Of a stretch of DNA of 64,000 nucleotides, positions 1 to 12,240 are shown in pieces; the stretch's first letter is position 1; every line of letters begins with the position of its first letter. The position numbers and the translations under genes were made by a program. Under the pieces are notes generated by a model. The model made no database searches, had not been told where the DNA came from, and worked only from the letters and a program-made list of their open reading frames with translations. This DNA is from Stemphylium vesicarium (lineage: Eukaryota; Ascomycota; Dothideomycetes; Pleosporales; Pleosporaceae). The DNA lies in NCBI GenBank assembly GCA_004380135.1, contig QXCR01000002.1, positions 434,001 through 498,000 on the forward strand. Direction: 5' to 3'.

Positions 1-1611
1 CCGGGCGCTCTTTCCCAAGCTGACTTGCAGGTCGTCGCTCGCGACTGCCAAACCTCATCGGTCAACAACATAGCGGGAAGTCGCGACGGGCACGACGAGC
101 GTCGCACAAAAGCCGACCACGTCACGCCCGAGCTCTCGTCCCAATCTATCAATCTTACAACCGCAACACCCAGTCCGCGCCGCCGTCACCACCCTCTAGA
201 CGGTGCTGCTATTTAGCCCGGCTCTCGTCCTCGCCGAGCGCGAGCCCATCCCTGTCTTCTCCACACGATCACTGCAGCAGCGGCTTGCAACAGTCGCGGA
301 ACAAGCACCTCGCTCGCGCCCATAGACAGCTGGGCGCGGGGAAAGAGGCTGCCCGCCGACGTGCTGACGCTGGTGATGCTGAGAATGACGAAATGACGAT
401 GGCGAGCGTCGTTGTCGTCGTCATGGCCTGAAGTATCTTTTCAACGCCCCATCTGCTCCGCATTCGAGCCAAGCTTCTTCTCGAGCCGCCTGACGCAGCG
501 CCAGTATCACTACAAGCCACAAGCGTTTGAGAGAACCGCTCTGCCACAGCCCTGCCGCTGACAGCCAGTAGCACTCCACATGGCCCGCCAAGCGCTTTGG
601 CCTGAGGGAGAGTGCCTGATGTGTTGATGCTGGAGGCGGAACACAGTCGATCCGAACATTCTCGTTTCGCCTGTCTCACAGCGTCGTCATCCGCGCCTTT
701 GTGTGTTGCGCGTTATCTCCACTCACAACAGTCTCGGTCCTTTCTGTCTGAGGTATCTGTTCGAGGCAATTCAGGCAGAATGCTCGCTTGCAAGTTGCCA
801 CAAACTGCGCCGTCCACGTTGTTTGTCACGAGAACGAGGGACGTCCGATGCACAGTCCTCTCTGCAGCCTGTCACAGCGCCTTCTGGGTTAGCGCCCGCC
901 GTTGCGGCTGCATTTGGCGCTGCTTGTTTCCCGCCCTCCAAACAATGTCAAACCGTTGGCTCCTTCAAAACTGCATCAAGTCCGACGCGCGCGGTTTTGA
1001 AACTCTCTCCGTGGGCCCCGATGAGGCTGAGGACCTTATGCGTCCCGCTCTAGATCTTCAGGGCCCCAGGCATCAACATCGTATGCGACTTCAAGTCCGC
1101 TCCACTTCCGGCTTAACACGTCTCGTGTCCAGGTTCTTCTAAACATTTTGGCTGCGAACGCCGGTTATGCCCCATACTGCCGATCAAGATTCGAGTAGCA
1201 GAGGCGACGGTTTGAAAACGTTGCCAATGTCAGAAACTGCCACTGGCAATGTGCATGGTCCGTGGTTCCTAGACGGACCCGTTTCTTGACCTGTGTCCGA
1301 ACTCTATAATTACTCCAATGCCCCAAGTTTCGAGGCCTCAACCGCATCTGTTCAATCGGCATCCGTCTTTTGTTTTCTTAGCAGCCTTGTAATACTCTCT
1401 TTTACTTCCCACTGGTTTGGGCTGCCATACATTCACTTAATTCACATTGCTGCGCAATTACTTGTCCTTACCGACCCACCGTGTAATACCTTCTTTTCAG
1501 AGCCAGACTCGATTACTACGAACAAACCTCCCTAGCGGACACGACTCAACGACCTTTGAACGGCAACCACTTTACTCATCAACAACACGTCACCAACACA
1601 TCATCTTCACA
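1..1611. other. Upstream region of the Myb-like gene, no supported CDS
   Basis: I see no gene here. Several open frames exist (for example 269-679 on minus and 612-1142 on plus), but their translations are arginine/serine/cysteine-rich without family features and they overlap each other. Pyrimidine-rich stretches at about 1370-1600 directly before the ATG at 1612 look like fungal promoter or 5' leader sequence. The region could hold a long leader with upstream ORFs. Confidence 0.5.
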
Positions 1612-2619
1612 ATGCTTCACCACCAGCCTCAAATCCTCTCTCCTCTACCTGAGATGAACTCGCAGTCCCCTGACCCTTCCAACCTCCGTGCTCGCAAGAT
1701 GTCTGCCGGTGGAAATAGGTCTTGGTCCGAAGAAGAGGTGTGATTCTCAAGAATGCTTGTAGAAGCCCAACCTAACATGAGCCAGGAAACCTACCTTCTT
1801 CAGACCCGCATGCAAAAGATGCCCTACAAACACATTGCAGCCCATCTCAAGAAGACTGAGCTCGCATGCCGCTTGCACTACCACCAACTCTCGCACGGTA
1901 GTCATCGCCGCAAGCGAAACAACTCCGTGTCTTCGAACGCGTCATGCAGCTCGTCTGGCACTGCCCCCGTCTATGGTATGGCTGCAGAGCAAGACGCCTA
2001 CTCTCAGTCTTCCCGCCACAGCTCGCCTATGAGCTACACTGGCAGTCCTCATGTCCGTGCTGGCTCAGTCTCTCACTCTCCTGGTCGTTCGCAGCACAAG
2101 ATCCTCCTCCCTAAGCCTCGAACTCTCACACCCCGCGGTTCCCCTGAGCCCTACAATGGGCTTCGCATCAACACTGAAGTCGCTCATCAGCCTAAGGTTG
2201 TCGACGCCGACCGCCTTCGCTCCATCTACGAGGCCCGCCGCCAACAGTTTTGGGCTACTGTAGCTGCTGACTACGGCGCGGATGTTTCCCCTGCCCGGCT
2301 TGAGGAAATCTGGCGCAACGGTTCCAATGCTGTCCGCCCCCCTACACCTGATGCTTCACCCGATGGTAGCATCATGCACAACCCCGTGTTCAAGCCCAAC
2401 CCCTTCTCATCCTACATCTCCCCCGCCCAGAGCGAGCCAGCCAAACACTACAGCCCCATGAACCATCTCAACGCTAGCGCTGCTTCTGGTCTGGAGCGTA
2501 TGCCTTATGTACTGCCGATGCCCGTGCCCTCTTCTGGGCGTCCAAGGGCTGGAACTTGGAGCTCCGCTCCCAGGGATAATATGCCCATTGCTAGCTTGCT
2601 CAACGATGACCGAAACTAA
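1612..2619 (+). CDS. Myb/SANT-like DNA-binding protein
   Basis: Two exons, 1612-1737 and 1786-2619, joined across a 48-nt intron that starts GTGTGATT and ends CCAG, give 319 aa. The splice rebuilds a single Myb/SANT-like repeat at about residues 35-80: it starts RSWSEEEE, continues with YKHIAAHLKKTE and ends RLHYHQLSH, matching the three-helix Myb fold with tryptophan and aromatic core positions. Downstream is a low-complexity Ser/Pro-rich tail, typical of a regulator's disordered region, with a short conserved-looking segment near RLRSIYEARRQQFWATVAAD that may be a second helical unit. It is probably a nuclear DNA-binding regulator; the target is unknown. The start was chosen because it is the first ATG in frame after the pyrimidine-rich leader. 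Confidence 0.8.
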
Positions 2620-5566
2620 GTCATGTTAATCAATTGACTTTTTGTACTTTAGAAGACTCTTATCACTCAGTCATGGTTTTGGTGTTTGGAATCGGATATG
2701 GGAAATGGAATGGCATGACCTTCAATTCTTCACTTTCGTTAATTCGCGTTTTCAATCAACATTTTTTCTTTACTCAAGTTCTTGGTGGTATATTTGCATC
2801 CCTCCACATGACACAATGCGTGTTTTAGTTTCACACATCTTTAGTGGGGGAGTTTCGGTATTCGACATTTTGCATCTCGGTATTTGTCATTGTTTTTCTC
2901 TCTCCACTTCTGCAATTTAGCTCGCGACTTAGGTGGGGATTTTGTAAGCGTTTTTTAGATGCCAATCTTGCTCTTACTTTACGATGATTTTCTCTCCTTC
3001 CTCACGGTATCTGCCAGTAAAGTCAACTAGCTAGTTGAAATGCGAACTCTAGAACAATGCATCACAATCTCTTCCATTTGTCCTTACACTTCATTTTGCA
3101 TACCGCTTTCACGATAAAACATTCGCAATATATTATAACGAGCATTCCTATATGACGTTCCGTCCTGATATCTCGCTTGTGACACGTACCTTCTTCTTCG
3201 GGCGTGTTAAGCGAGAAACGTCAAACGTCGGTTCGGGCAAACATCTCCTGTTCAATTCCACACCACACGCGCAGTACCATCTTGGCTCTTTTTCCCGCTC
3301 TTCGGTGGCTGCAGGCGAATCCTCAATTTGCTACAGTAGCATCGCATGCAGACTAGATAGGCTGCTAGGAGGGAAGTTTCGGAGAAACTGCATCGCCTCG
3401 TAGCGTACCAGATCACCGTAATGCGCATGGCAATAGCTTCGGGAAGTTTCTCATCCAATGACGCTCGGGTGAGAGCGAAGCTATAGACGCTCATTCACAG
3501 TATACAGAGTGTATGTGTGTTTGTGTGGCGCTGAGAAAGGCAATGGACCCAGCCGCCGGGTCAACGGTAAGCGCCAACTCGTCTCGGCGTGCCCTCTGAT
3601 CCAACGACACGAACCAGCTGTCAACAACGATAACGCCAACATGAACGCCGAACCCAGATCGCATAGCTTCCGGCCCCAGTAAAAGGATAAAGAGAGTTTG
3701 ACAGCAGCGCCAATCTCACAGCGCAAGCCCACCTTCCCAGCACAACATCGTCTCACGATGCCATCCAGCCTCACAATCCTCTTTGAACCCAGCAAGACAT
3801 GCAATTTCAGACCCTTTGCCCCCACTACTAGATGATCTAGTCCCTTCACGCACTGCATCAGCATCTGTGATTCGTCGCCTACACGTTTCAACAAACCCTC
3901 CTAACCATTGCCGAACGAACAATTTACCCGTAGTAACACGGCAACGACAACGGTAATGATGCATCTAAGCGTGAAACAACACCGCCAATGCCCTTGGACA
4001 GACGTGAGAGATTTGTTTCTACACGTTGGTTTCTCTCGGTTGACCAATTGGCATAGATCGGGGCTTATGATCGCTGGCGAGATGGTTGCCAAGATAAGGG
4101 GGAAGTTGCGTTGAAACGTTTGACACCGCACCAAGACCCTGGCTGCAACGGTCTCAACGGGTTTTTTCTTGCTATCCGTGTGGATCGGAGGTGCGCGTGA
4201 TGCAGCGGGGATTTTTTGCTCACTCTCTCCTTTGCTGCTGGGCCCACTTTAGATGGATGAGTAGGCATCGTGGTCACGGGATTGGGAGGCTTCAACGAGA
4301 AGACCGAATGGACCACCATGCCGCATATTGCATAGGGCATACATGCTATTCTTACCCTCGGACATCGGTGAATTACTCTACATCGTACGTTTTTCTCGGT
4401 GAGACCATGCTTTGCATCGGCCTCACTCTCTCGTCCTCTTGTCGTCTTTGTCCAAGAATTCCAAATACATACACATAACTCATGACGAAAAACTCCATAT
4501 CCCTATGCCCACTCATTGCGAAAAACTGGTTCGTAGCGTATTTTCTATTCTTGGTCTTTAACCCTTCTCCCCCCACACACCCCTGTTCTTTTCCAAGCCA
4601 CCTCATCTCTGACCGCGACCGACCGACCGAACCATCGTGCACATCTCCCGCCCGTTCGCGTTCCCCCTCCCCTCTTCCCGCGACGTCATCGTACCCAACA
4701 CTCGACCTTGCACATCCTTGGACGCCACGTCGCTGTCAGTTTGGGTCTCGCCCCGAGGTGATGGTTATCTGGATGGCGAGCCAATTTCCCATCGCTCATG
4801 CCTTCCATGCGTATACGTGCCGCCAATCGTTCCCCTGTTGAACAGGGTACCATGACCATCTTTCCCATCGACCAACGATCCTCCTTGATCCTCCCATTCT
4901 CCACCTGAGCCCACAAAGCCAGCGAGTCAGCTCCTCCCCCATGCCCTGGTTCGACGCATATACCGAGTCTTAAAGCGGGTCTGCGCTCCGGCAGTCGTTG
5001 CGCGTTCGTTGGGTATCCGCTTTCTGCGACTCGACTCGTTGGATGATGTGGTGGAGATGGAGTCAGGGTGCGAGCGGTTTAGCGGCGTTTATGCGAACTG
5101 GGTTCGAGACCTGGTGGGGATCTGCGCGCGACTTAGTTTCGAGGCGCATAACTTGTGGCGGATGCGCGATGGATGCGCGCGATGGATTGTGAGCCTTGTA
5201 AGGCTGATGGATACTTGCATGAATGGTTGAACAGAGGGGCGGGTGGGTGGCACATGACGTGCGCAGGTGCAGTGGCGCTCTCGGTGATTTCCGTAGGATT
5301 AGATAGATCAACGCGTTCTGGAAGGAGGACCGGTGGCCCGTAGGTTTGCAAGTGCCCACTGCTAGGTCGCAAGCTTTACTATCGAGCATATGCAGGCACG
5401 AGGGGCTTCTGAACGAAGGATCATGGCGATGACACCTCCGAGATGGGCTGCCCGAATTCAATATTCGATGCTTTCCAAACTGGTCCTCGGAGCCGCACAA
5501 TGTAGTGTTAGACCGATAGTAATGCCGCAGGGGCCATAGCGGCAGGGGACGTTCAAGTCGTCGTCA
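2620..5566. other. Intergenic region, about 2.9 kb, nothing recognised
   Basis: It lies between the Myb-like gene and the 3' end of the Trk transporter. The first ~500 nt are T-rich and fit a 3' UTR/terminator. Open frames here are short, overlap on both strands and show no family signature or plausible splice-linked extension. CT-rich patches at about 4560-4700 resemble promoter DNA but lead to no convincing CDS. Confidence 0.5.
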
Positions 5567-7822
5567 TCAAGGATTTGACTCTGCAAAGACCTCTTGCGAC
5601 TCGCGGCCAGCCTCGTTGTCTGGCTGCGATGGTCTCCTGTCCTCTGGGTCTTGCTCTCCTTTTCCATTCTGAGGTTTCTTCACACCGCTTCTTTCAATGT
5701 CGTCTCTTAGCTCTGCTTCTCTTACCGGATTTTCGACACCCTTGGCGCTATACTCTTGGTCCATGCGATGCATCAACTCCTCGCCTGGTAGTAATATGCT
5801 TCGGTCAATTGCGAGAGGAAGTCCGCGATGCCTACCACGGAGCATCGCGAATAGCAACACAACTTTGCTCAAGCTGGCAAAGTCACCGCAGAGACTGTAG
5901 TATTTACCCGGGACGCCGAGACTCAGCCCGACGGTGCCATATGCGGATGTAACCTCAAATAGCACAGAGAATAGACTAAATCCGGGGTCGGCGTCATTGA
6001 TGTGTTTGCGTTCGATAATGCAGATCAGGAAGAATACGAAGAATTGAAACCAGATGTCGTACGCCAGCTGCTTCTGCAGATGCGAGGCGATGCCAGCAGC
6101 GCTGCTATCGTGCTCTTCCAGCCCAATCGACTTCTCTTCATATGTGTTCGTTTTTCTCAGTGTGAGTGTCATTGGGTAGATAGATATGTACCTAGATGGC
6201 GGAGAATTAAATTAGCATACTTCATTCATATCCATCTCGCATACTCGTGATTCTTACATAATGACGAGATATGCCACCAGACATGCGGGAGCGAGAGAGC
6301 TTATAGATATGATATAAGCTCCGCTAGTCCTCAGTCCAGTGGCTTGGAAAAGGCCATCCAGGATGCGAGTGCCAGTAGGGAGAGCATCGATTTCCGGAAC
6401 GCCGATGTTGAGAATCTCGAAGCAGAGCCAGGCCATGATATCAATGACGACTTGAGTGACGAAAAGATACAACGTCTCGCGGCTGGGGAAGAGGTAAATG
6501 AAGCATCTTCGCGGATGCTGCAACAAGAAGCCCATGGTATTTCTGAACCGCGATTCCTTAGGTGCCATCTTCTTCAAGCCCCAGATGGTCATGCGAAGAA
6601 AGATTGGGAACTGCGTCTGGCCAGCGAAGGAGAGAATTCCGGCAATGATCAAGACGTAAGGAAATCCACTGAAAGGCACAAAGTTGGCGTTCAATACGTT
6701 GAGACCGCCGTTCGAGAACTCAGTGACGCCTGCGAAGAATCCCCACCATCCCGGGTTGATCTGTCCGGGTTGCGATTCGTATAGCACACTCTCAATGTTG
6801 TCGCGGTACGCATATGGCAGCAGGAAAGTGATTCCGAACAGGTACCAGAAGACTTGATATCCGATCAAAATTAACAAAAGAGCTTGTAAGGCGCGGTACT
6901 CAACACCCCCGAGCTCCATCCGATCTTGCTCACTGAGTTCTCGAAATCTTCCTTTGGAGTCGAGATGAGGTTTGAATGAGATGTAGTCATGCTGTTCGGG
7001 CTTCAACTCGCTCGTGAAGAGGTTGATAACGCGATGGAAGAAGTTGCGCGCAAACTTTGTCTCCCATGGAGTCGGGATGAAGCCGAAGCCCGTCTCATAA
7101 TGGTATGTTCGTCTTCGCGACATGGGCTCGATCTTGACTTTTGGCGAAAAGTTATCGCGTGTCTGTTTGCTCTTTGTTTGGTGATTCTTCTGGGCTTTGG
7201 ATCTCTGGCGCAAACTCCCGCTGCTGCTTCCGCTGCTCTCGTTCGTATCTGACGAGTGATTCTCGATATCTTGTACGAGTCGTTGCATTGTATGCGAATG
7301 CTTTACGACATCCGCCATCTTCCTTCGAAACAGTGCCCTTCGTATCAGCACCACAGCTGTCGATACAAAAGGTATGTTCCCGACGATCATGAGGATAACA
7401 AAAGTAGCTTGCTGGTAGCCAGAGAGTGGACCAAGATCAACCGGATTAAGACCTGCACCACCGTCAGTAGCTGTCCCCTGTCCAATACTCCTGGATCTCA
7501 TCTTACCTGTAGTCGTCATCGCACTGCAACAAAGGAAGAGTGCATCCGTGTAAGTGATGTGAGCACCGCCGAGCTCTTCCGGTCCATCAGCAAGACCCTG
7601 CCCATACACCACAACCGACGAGATCGCAATGACAATAATGAAATACAGCATATGCGCGCGATAAAAGTTCAACTTGAACAACTCTTCCCTCATGTACTTG
7701 ACAAAGTCATCTTTCGCCTTTCGCGGGTTGCGCAATTCGTCGAGGGGATCCGTCATTACTGATTCGTCGTCGTTGCCGCCGTTGTCGCCGAGACGTTGCC
7801 ACGACGAGCTCATGTCGGGCAT
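5567..7822 (-). CDS. Trk-type high-affinity potassium transporter
   Basis: Three exons, 7822-7507, 7452-6258 and 6191-5567, give 711 aa. Trk/HKT transporters take up K+ at the plasma membrane through four M1-P-M2 units. All four pore loops are visible: TTTGLN (residues ~103-108), FSNGGLN, ATGLRTSGA and SAYGTVGLSLG, each with the selectivity-filter glycine. Transmembrane stretches flank each loop (e.g. LYFIIVIAISSVVVYG). A hydrophilic Ser/Lys-rich cytoplasmic loop separates the first and second units and is short compared with yeast Trk1, as is common in filamentous fungi. Intron 1 (54 nt) splits the codon of the first filter glycine and is a multiple of three without a stop. Intron 2 is 66 nt (6192-6257). 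The C-terminal tail is charged. Family assignment is secure; TRK1 versus TRK2 paralogy is not resolved. Confidence 0.93.
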
Positions 7823-9170
7823 CCACAGAGTATTTGTTCTGCGACTGTTGATCCAAGAATCTTGCTGCGATCTACCGCCGTCATCCGTGCCAAGGGGCTG
7901 GCGTATTGTTGTTGGAGGCTGTGTTGTTTGCTGCTAGAGTGCGTGGATGATGTCACTGGCTGTCAAATGCTGTAGCGCGTTCTCTAAGCGAATCAACAGC
8001 ACCGCGGCAATGACATTCTAATCGATCATCAGGTCCGCGACTGTGATGATTGGATGGATTGCTTAATCTTTGGCAAGTAGTACGCTGTTGAAATAAAGGG
8101 CCGATTGACAGCGATCTGGTACATACAGGCTCTTCCTGACTTGCACTCACCGACTAACACACGTGTACCTTGCTCAAACCTAATTAGACCGCGGCTTTTG
8201 CACCAATGTATTCTTATCTTATCTGTGTCTGGCTACCAGCTATCAAGTTAAGAAAGACAACGCAGCGATATGAAGGAAGACGGACCTTGGCATCACCTAG
8301 TGAGCAGGACCGAACTACCCCTATGACGGCGAAATGATAGTCGAGGTTTGGATATTTGCACAATTGCGTGAAAAGACACATCAAATGCCAAATCATCGAA
8401 ACATAATATTTGGGTAACAAGAGTGGTTACTATGCGCTCACTCCACCTCGCCGTTAACCAATTTGCGCTCATCCATCGCACGTGGGGTCCTTTATATCAC
8501 GATCAAAACCATGGATATATGGATAGGAAAACACACCTCGATCATGATTCTATTACTAACGACCTCCGGGTCGGTGAAAGATGCTTTATTAGTACCCAGG
8601 ATCTTCGAGTCGTTGTTGAAGTCTGGGAGGCGAGCGCGGCAGCCCCGGTACCACCGCTTCACCGCACCCAATACATGATCAATAGTATAGTAAACACTTT
8701 CTGCATTTCCAATCCAACCAAGATACTACTCTCACATTAAATCACACACATTCTCTCTCGCCATTGCCAAAACCGCAATATAGATCCAACTTCGCTTTTG
8801 ATGAAGAAACAAGAATGGAAATTAGGAAAATGAAATGACAAAGAAAGACTAGTGCCGGAAAGGGAAGTTTATATACCATGTGTCGGATGTTGAAGAGAGC
8901 CAGAGTCCAGCCAGACGCGCAATTCTTTTGATTGCCAGATTGGAACAAGAAGAGAACTGGGATATCCAGCCCTGTCCAGTCCAGTCCATGCACTCAAACA
9001 CTCTCAAAGAAAATGGTTTACCGTTCGTTGAGGAAGCTTTTTATAGGTAGGTAGGGGGGGATTGGTTTGTCGCTCGGGGATTTGTCGCAAGGGAAAAGTG
9101 TCGTTGTCGCAAAAGGGCAGGCAGCAGGGTGGGAAAATAAATCGGACACGCATATGAACGTCATCGTACT
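7823..9170. other. Intergenic region
   Basis: This is 1.35 kb between the Trk start (its promoter side) and the proposed end of the oxysterol-binding protein gene. I see no coding signature. The part next to 9170 is A/T-rich and fits 3' UTR sequence of the Osh gene. Confidence 0.45.
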
Positions 9171-11386
9171 TCACGAAGGGGAGCAGGTTGAAAAGCATCC
9201 TTCGCCGCAGCGCTTCTTGGATTTTGATGCTGATGATGATGAAGTTGATGTTGATGTCTCTTCGACAACAGCAGTTCTAAAGCTAAACAATGGATAAGCC
9301 TTTACGGTCATGGAAAAGGACAGGCGGCCCAAACAACGGCAAGAAGATGCATTGAAAACGATGGTCCGCCTCTTGGAGGGAACTCACGATTGCGCATCAT
9401 GGAACTCGTCGTCCTCCAGTGTTTCACTGTCTTTCCTCCGCAGAAGATCGTCCTTCCGTGCTTCTTGTGCAGGGTTTGAGTTGAGCAGCTTGCTAGGTGG
9501 TAGTTCTTTTGCGATTTGTTCTTGGTTCTCGGGTGAAATGATCTCCGGTTGAGAGGTCGGCTTTTGGAAGGGTAGCGTTGGTGGATTACTCGGATCGGTG
9601 GGGTGGCTGCTGTGCTTGGAGAGCGGGGCATGAGTCGCTGTTCCGTCGAAGTTACTGGGAAGACCTACGCTCTGCTGCTGGTGCTGTGGCATGACTGCGG
9701 GCTGCGACTGCACAGTTGTCGTCTCGAATGGCACAGGTTGTACCTTCTCGGTAGGCTCCGCTGGCTGCTCAGTTGGTACTTGTTCGACGGGCTCAGTAGG
9801 TTCCTGTGTTTGTGTTTGATGAGTCTCGGATGTTCGCGATGGGATGTTGAATTGTTTGTCGGGCTTCTGACCAGGGAGGATCGCGTAGATCTGCAAGATT
9901 TGTTTGACAACCTCTTCGGGGGTCTTTCCGTCGCTGTTCCTTGTCAGTGTAAGTCGGGTGCGGCAGACTGCATTACTGACACTTTAGCGTTGATAATCCA
10001 GTCGAGGTCTTCTTCGCCCTCCTCGCTTCCGCCCTGACCGCCCTTGACGCGTCTGAAAAGTTGTGGATGCCAGTCTACGCCCTCGCTGTTTCGTTTCGCG
10101 GCTTCTTGTCGCTGCATGTCTTCGATCTTAGCCTTGGCGTCTGTCGCTACGTCTTGATCTCTCCGCTTTACAGCTTCTGTCACGTCGTGCCACAGCCTTT
10201 GTGACTCTCGCTCATCTTGTTCTTCCATGGGGCGAGCCATAGGTGGCGTGTGTCTAGTGTGAGCGGCATCGAATAGTAGCTCCTTCTTGCCAGTCTACGA
10301 AAGTTAGCAGGATTTAAGTAGGTGAGACGGGAATTGCCTACAGTCAAATCCTTGATGTACATTTCCTCGTTCCATTGGCCCGATAGCTCAAAAAGGTTTT
10401 TGCCGTTTGCGTCTTTAATGTAGCCGCCAATCGCATTGTATGATCCGCTAAAGTAACCCTTGGTCTTGAATTCGAGATCGGCGCTCAGTCCGGTCTCCGG
10501 GCATCGAATGTAGGCGTGGTCGCCGAGCTCGTACTTCATGGTTCCGAACAGGATACCACGAGCGTACATGTTGGGCTGTGTCACAAAGCTGCGGCCTAGT
10601 AAGCTTCCCGAGCGGATCAATGATATTGGTTACTCACAATCGTTCGCCAGTATTCAAAAGTCGCAGTACTGCAATGCCCTCCATCATACTCGCGGCGGAA
10701 TTGCCCAAGAATTTACTTCGTGGCTTCAAGGTACCGTCGATGCGGATATGGTGTTCGGGTGCCATGAAGAAGTAGCTCGACTTGGGCGGATGGTGCGACG
10801 TCTGCTCGGCGATGTAGTATCCCTTGGTGCCGTCTGAGTAGTCCCAGTATCCGGTAAAGATCTCGCCGAGTATGGGGTTGAGGGGTTTCTTGACTCCACT
10901 ACAATCACATCAGTTGTTGCGTATGGGCGCATGTTCAGGACGGATATGCATACGGGGGCTTGATGTGCCATCCACTGAGATAGAACTTTGTCACGGCTAC
11001 GAATCGCTGCACAGGGTCCTCCACCTTGGTGATGGGCAGGAGGGTTTCCGGATGTGCCATGAAGCTAGCATAGCAGTCAGCATACGTCTTTCGCGGTGTG
11101 CGTTCAGCGCGCTACACACTTTGTTATGCGTTCCAGCATCGATCGCGGCTCGAGGATGAAGGTGGGCAGCGTTACTCGGCTCAGGTCGGCACCAGGTCGC
11201 AGCTGTGATATGATGTGGGTGAGCACTGGGGGTGCATGCCGTTAGCCAGCCTGCAAGCAGGTCTCTCGGTGCCTGCGAAAGACGTACTGTTGCCTTGCTC
11301 CGAGTCCATGACCGTCTCGTCTTCTTTGGAGACATCGTCGCCGCCATCATGCCGCCGTGTCTCGTCTATCGAGGACCCGCGGCTGC
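9171..11386 (-). CDS. Oxysterol-binding protein-related protein, Osh6/Osh7 type
   Basis: Lipid-transfer protein of the OSBP family. Exons on minus: 11386(?)-11288, 11225-11120, 11064-10954, 10898-10638, 10588-10342, 10294-9981, 9933-9388 and probably 9276-9171; introns are 47-97 nt. The ORD runs from LPTFILEPRS through KPLNPILGEIF to the family signature EQTSHHPP, then TKGYFSGSYNAIGG and WHPQLFRR. The phrases KPLNPILGE and SHHPP, and the tail KQILQIYAILPGQ, resemble yeast Osh6/7, which exchange phosphatidylserine for PI4P at ER-plasma-membrane contacts; that role here is inference. After the domain comes a long Pro/Gln/Thr-rich tail, then, if the last GTGAGT intron is used, a Ser/Thr run and a short Lys/Cys end. 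The 5' end is uncertain: the frame is closed by a TGA just upstream, so a further first exon is needed, possibly using the ATG at 11527. Confidence 0.88.
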
Positions 11387-11527
11387 CTATGTGCTCACAC
11401 TTTCATCAGCCTCAGCTCGTACACAGGATTTTGATCGGAAGACTCGGTACAGCCGGGAGCCGGGGTATGACGCACTGGTGAGCGAGGTCCGGCGGTGCTT
11501 GGAAGAAACTATAGGTAAATGCGGCAT

Positions 11528-12240
11528 CTTCGCGACCCGTCGTGGCGGCAAGTAGGAGGATGTGAGGGAGAAAGAGGGGAGAGGCTTTGCAGCCAGGCAA
11601 CGAGGTCCCAACGGAGGCTGTCTTGGTGCTTAGGGCGCGCGGGCGTGGGTGAGCTCTAGTTTGCGGCTCTTAGCAATGACGAGGGGGCCCTTCACAAAAA
11701 CTAGTGACCCCGCGCTGAGCTTGTTTGACAGCAAGAGGTAAACATCAACAACGATCAGTGAATCGTCGAGGCGCAGGCAATGAGGGGTCTGAAAAGATCT
11801 GCATCAAATCGCATACACAGTCTTGGAGCATTCAGGTGACTAGCACTATAGCCATGGCCGGCCAGGCTGTGTCTCTGCACGCCTGCTGCCCCGCAGTCGG
11901 CACATGCACCACACACTACGCAGTACGCTCCAGGAGCATGCGGCACGGCTCGGAATACGCACGCATCCTGTAAAATAAGTCTGGTACGTATACGTACACC
12001 AGCGGTTCAATGGAACTCCCGGACGCGGCATAGTGGGGTTCTGGTGGGATGCTTGATGCTTCCGACAGAACCGATGGAGCTACTCTGTGCGGCATTTGAT
12101 CGCGCTGCACCCTCTCGCCATATGCGAACATCTTGCACTATTTAGTGACACAAACCGGATCTAACATCAATCTAGGGCTGTTGATCCTCTGACGTGAACG
12201 AATGCTGAGGGCGTCGTATTGACATTGCAACGTGGCTGGT
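11528..12240. other. Intergenic region
   Basis: About 0.7 kb between the presumed 5' end of the Osh gene and the 3' end of the nicotinamidase gene; both genes lie on minus, so it holds the Osh promoter. No coding features seen. Confidence 0.45.

Noticed and set aside
269..1142. Open frames on both strands (136 and 176 aa)
   Set aside because: They overlap one another, are Arg/Ser/Cys-rich and show no family feature or splice-linked continuation; most likely chance frames in GC-rich DNA.
5090..5120. GGTTCGAGACC string resembling a tRNA B box
   Set aside because: No matching A box, acceptor stem or cloverleaf can be formed around it.
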